The notes beneath the pieces are model-generated. The model was not told the origin of the DNA. It searched no databases and saw nothing but the letters and a program-made list of their open reading frames with translations. Source: Pelagophyceae sp. CCMP2097 (taxonomy: Eukaryota; Sar; Pelagophyceae). Taken from it: a DNA stretch of 41,444 nt. This document shows positions 39,241 to 41,444 of this stretch, piece after piece. The DNA is taken from the NCBI GenBank assembly GCA_026770575.1, contig MU657224.1:243432-284875 (forward strand). Direction: 5' to 3'. A program made the translations under genes and the position numbers. Numbering within the stretch: the stretch's first letter is position 1; each line of letters begins with the position of its first letter.

Positions 39241-41444
39241 TTATAAGTGCCCGATAAGTCTGGCGACGTTGCGGCAAAAGTGATCGGTTGCTTCCGCTGA
39301 ACAGCAAATGTCAGCGACGTTGTCAGAGTGGTTAGCCCAGCGGTAAACGACGTCTTTGTTATCAACGCTGGCGATGAGTAGGTTGAGAGAAATGCGGAGG
39401 TGACGTACATTCGGGCCAAGAATGCGCTTGCGAATCGTCTTGAGCGCCGTGCGATTGTCGGCCCAAAGAACCGTCGGCGGAAGAGTCTCACCCGTCACTT
39501 GTGTAATAAGTGAGTGAACAGCCTTAATCGCTTTAACCAAATGTGCCATTGCAGTCAGGCATGACATCTGAGTGTCGAAAGCTGTCGACGTCTGGCGGCG
39601 GCCCACATCAAAGACCTTGGCGCCGTTCACCAAAATTACTCCTCCCGTGCGTGACAGCGCCAGTCCGCGTGCTCCCACAGCCAGCTCGCTTGCGAGTGTC
39701 TCGTCCGCATATGCAGTAATCTCAAAACGGCCTTTGAACCTCGACGAAAAGTGATGCGCTGATTACGTACACCCACGAGGTAGCGAATCGTCTGTACAAG
39801 AGCGCGTGCATGCGCCGGTGCCCATATCTTGACGGCCGTGAGCAGCGAGTGCACTGACAATGCAATCTGTGGAAAGCATGCGCGCAAATACTGAAGAGAT
39901 CCAAGTGTCTTCAGTGGGTCCAAAGGCCGTGGAGGATAGCCGCCGGCCGAATTAGGATAAGCTGCGTCCGGATCAACCGACCATTTTGCGGGAAGTGGAG
40001 TCTCCGGGATGGCCGTAACTTCATTATAACCGACCGATTTAAGAAACGAATCCAGGGCCCGTCCCTGACTGAGTGAAATATAGCCGTCCTCCGAGTAAGA
40101 AACTTCGATCGCAGCAATGTCCGAAATCGTGTCTTGCCATGTCATGTCAAAACGCGCCGACAGCCGCTCGCGCACAGCCTGAACATGGTGTGCAGCACCA
40201 GAGATCGGGCAGTCGTCGACGATTGAAAGCAATATAGTCGGCTTGGCATCAATCTCGGAGCGATAAAGAAAGCACGGATGATAATCCGTCTGCACAAAAC
40301 CAAGTTCCTTCGTGAGAAACGGAACAAATGTCTCGAACCACCACCTACCTGATATTGGGTGCCCATAAACCGGCTTAATAACGTTGAAGAATACGTCATG
40401 ATCCTGAAAAGGCGGCGTGCCGTGAAATTTGCGGTCAAGATATCTCGAGAACCCAAAAGCAGGACGCATCAGGACCCACATTGACTGCTCCAGCGCATCG
40501 CCCTGTAAATAAGCTGACACCGAATCACCGCAGGCGCTACAGCCCGGCGCCGTGTGCCCAAAAGCGACCGTAAGCATAATGAAAAGGAACACACAGTTCA
40601 AATCCGCCGCAGGCGAAGCATAGCGCGGTGTCGTATCCGTGACGAGTAGACCCTCCTGCTCCTCTGCGGAGCATAATGCTAGATCGCTTGCCACTATAGT
40701 CGACCCATTGACTGAGGCACGGACCTTTTTTCGGCCATCTCGGCGCGCCTTAAAAGTGACGACCATGCGATGAATCTTTGCCAAGGGACCCACGTCGCAT
40801 CGTCTGACGACCTCGAGCGCGCCATACGTCTTCAGCAGAGCAGTGTACTCCCTGTCGCACGCCTGAAACCAAGCGTCGCCGTCCGGTCCCGACAGCGCCT
40901 CCTTTAGGTCTTTGGGATCACTAGAGTCTGCAGGCACGACCAAAGCACTTGGCATCGTCTCGGTGTCGAGGTGTGCCTCTTTCGGAAGCATTGCCAACGT
41001 CATACAAACGACAGATTGAGCACGAGAGCACGAAGCTTTTGTGGACATCACAGCTGTGTCCTTAACGCCTTGTACAGAGAACGAGCCCATAATGCCGTGG
41101 GCCTCGTCGAGAAGAGGGATCGGTGTAGAATCTGCCACAAAGAGGCCGCTTTGGAAGGGCACCTCGATTTCTGCTCTCGGCACGTCTCGTAGCGCTGTCT
41201 CGATGGTGATTTTATCGACGTGCTCCCCTGGAGCGGCTATAAAACACACCGAGGACGACGTCCTCACAAGACGAAGATCGCTCTGGACCTTGCCCTTTTC
41301 TGGAAGTGGTACGACGTACACAGCGCCCGGGCCAGCCGGCGTACAGGCGCCTAGATAAATACCGAGGTGGGCGCGATTGAACATCTTGTTTTCCGTAACA
41401 CGGTACGCAATAATGCTGCCGTATGGTGCAAACGCGCTACAGTC
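39241..41444 (-). CDS. Ty1/copia pol: integrase tail, reverse transcriptase, RNase H (partial, frameshifted)
   Basis: This is the 3' part of a copia polyprotein. The frame is already open at the window edge (41,444), so the 5' part, including gag, protease and the integrase core, lies outside. In order: the post-integrase region (AHLGIYLGACTPAGPG), then the reverse transcriptase with FFNVIKPVYGHPISGR, LGFVQTDYHPCFLYR and a catalytic ILLSIVDDCPISGA in place of YVDD. Next come LGSLQYLRACFPQIALSVH and the TIRYLVGVRNQRITFRRG junction. RNase H is in another frame from about 39,735 (YADETLA, then VLWADNRTALKTIRKRI and VYRWANHSDNVADI) to TAA at 39,241. A one-base frame break near 39,735 separates the two, and the RNase H lacks the expected Glu of the second motif. 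The element is therefore probably dead. It copies RNA to DNA for transposition in relatives. Confidence 0.93.

Overview
This is a nuclear-type eukaryotic window, not a bacterial one. Genes are split by short introns (about 43 to 210 bp, some longer), mostly GT-AG with two good GC-AG cases. Exons are very GC-rich and lie between AT-richer repeats. The gene content (PIG-W/GWT1, aspartoacylase, T1/BTB-kelch proteins, a Ty1/copia element, secretory or bipartite-looking N-termini) fits a unicellular alga. A pelagophyte-like stramenopile is my inference. It rests partly on an intron that looks like a transposon-derived introner, a class described from Aureococcus anophagefferens and Micromonas. No ribosomal or organelle sequence would settle the taxon. 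Layout: (1) 1-3,240 is a fold-back structure with about 330-bp arms around a possible small two-exon gene. (2) 3,240-4,990 holds nested TA-flanked inverted-repeat elements and a 500-bp tRNA-related repeat that recurs at 19.7 kb. (3) 5,005-10,104 (+) is a multi-exon multi-pass membrane protein gene whose long introns are packed with minisatellites. (4) 10,189-12,665 (-) is a ten-exon PIG-W/GWT1 gene, resolved exon by exon and convergent with gene 3. (5) 12,700-16,300 is repeats without a convincing gene. (6) 16,353-17,164 (-) is a two-exon N6-adenine-methyltransferase-family (EEF1AKMT1-like) gene with a signal or plastid-type leader. (7) 17,230-25,450 is a repeat field: a 130-144-bp satellite, several TA- or 4-bp-flanked miniature elements, and one intact intronless T1-kelch gene bracketed by two inverted 552-bp elements. 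(8) 26,224-26,869 is an element whose terminus matches the methyltransferase intron. (9) 27,176-28,243 (-) is a secretory glycosyltransferase-like gene with a palindromic upstream site. (10) 29,553-32,962 (-) is a multi-exon aspartoacylase gene with all key motifs. (11) 33,704-36,312 (+) is a five-exon low-complexity coiled-coil protein gene. (12) 37,982-38,943 (-) is a truncated, frameshifted kelch pseudogene abutting a Ty1/copia element that runs off the right edge. The functional genes are unrelated housekeeping-type genes: GPI-anchor inositol acylation, N-acyl-aspartate hydrolysis, protein methylation and glycosylation. I see no operon-like logic. The distinctive feature is how miniature transposons, minisatellites and satellite units have occupied introns and intergenic DNA, carried or broken kelch genes, and apparently created an intron.
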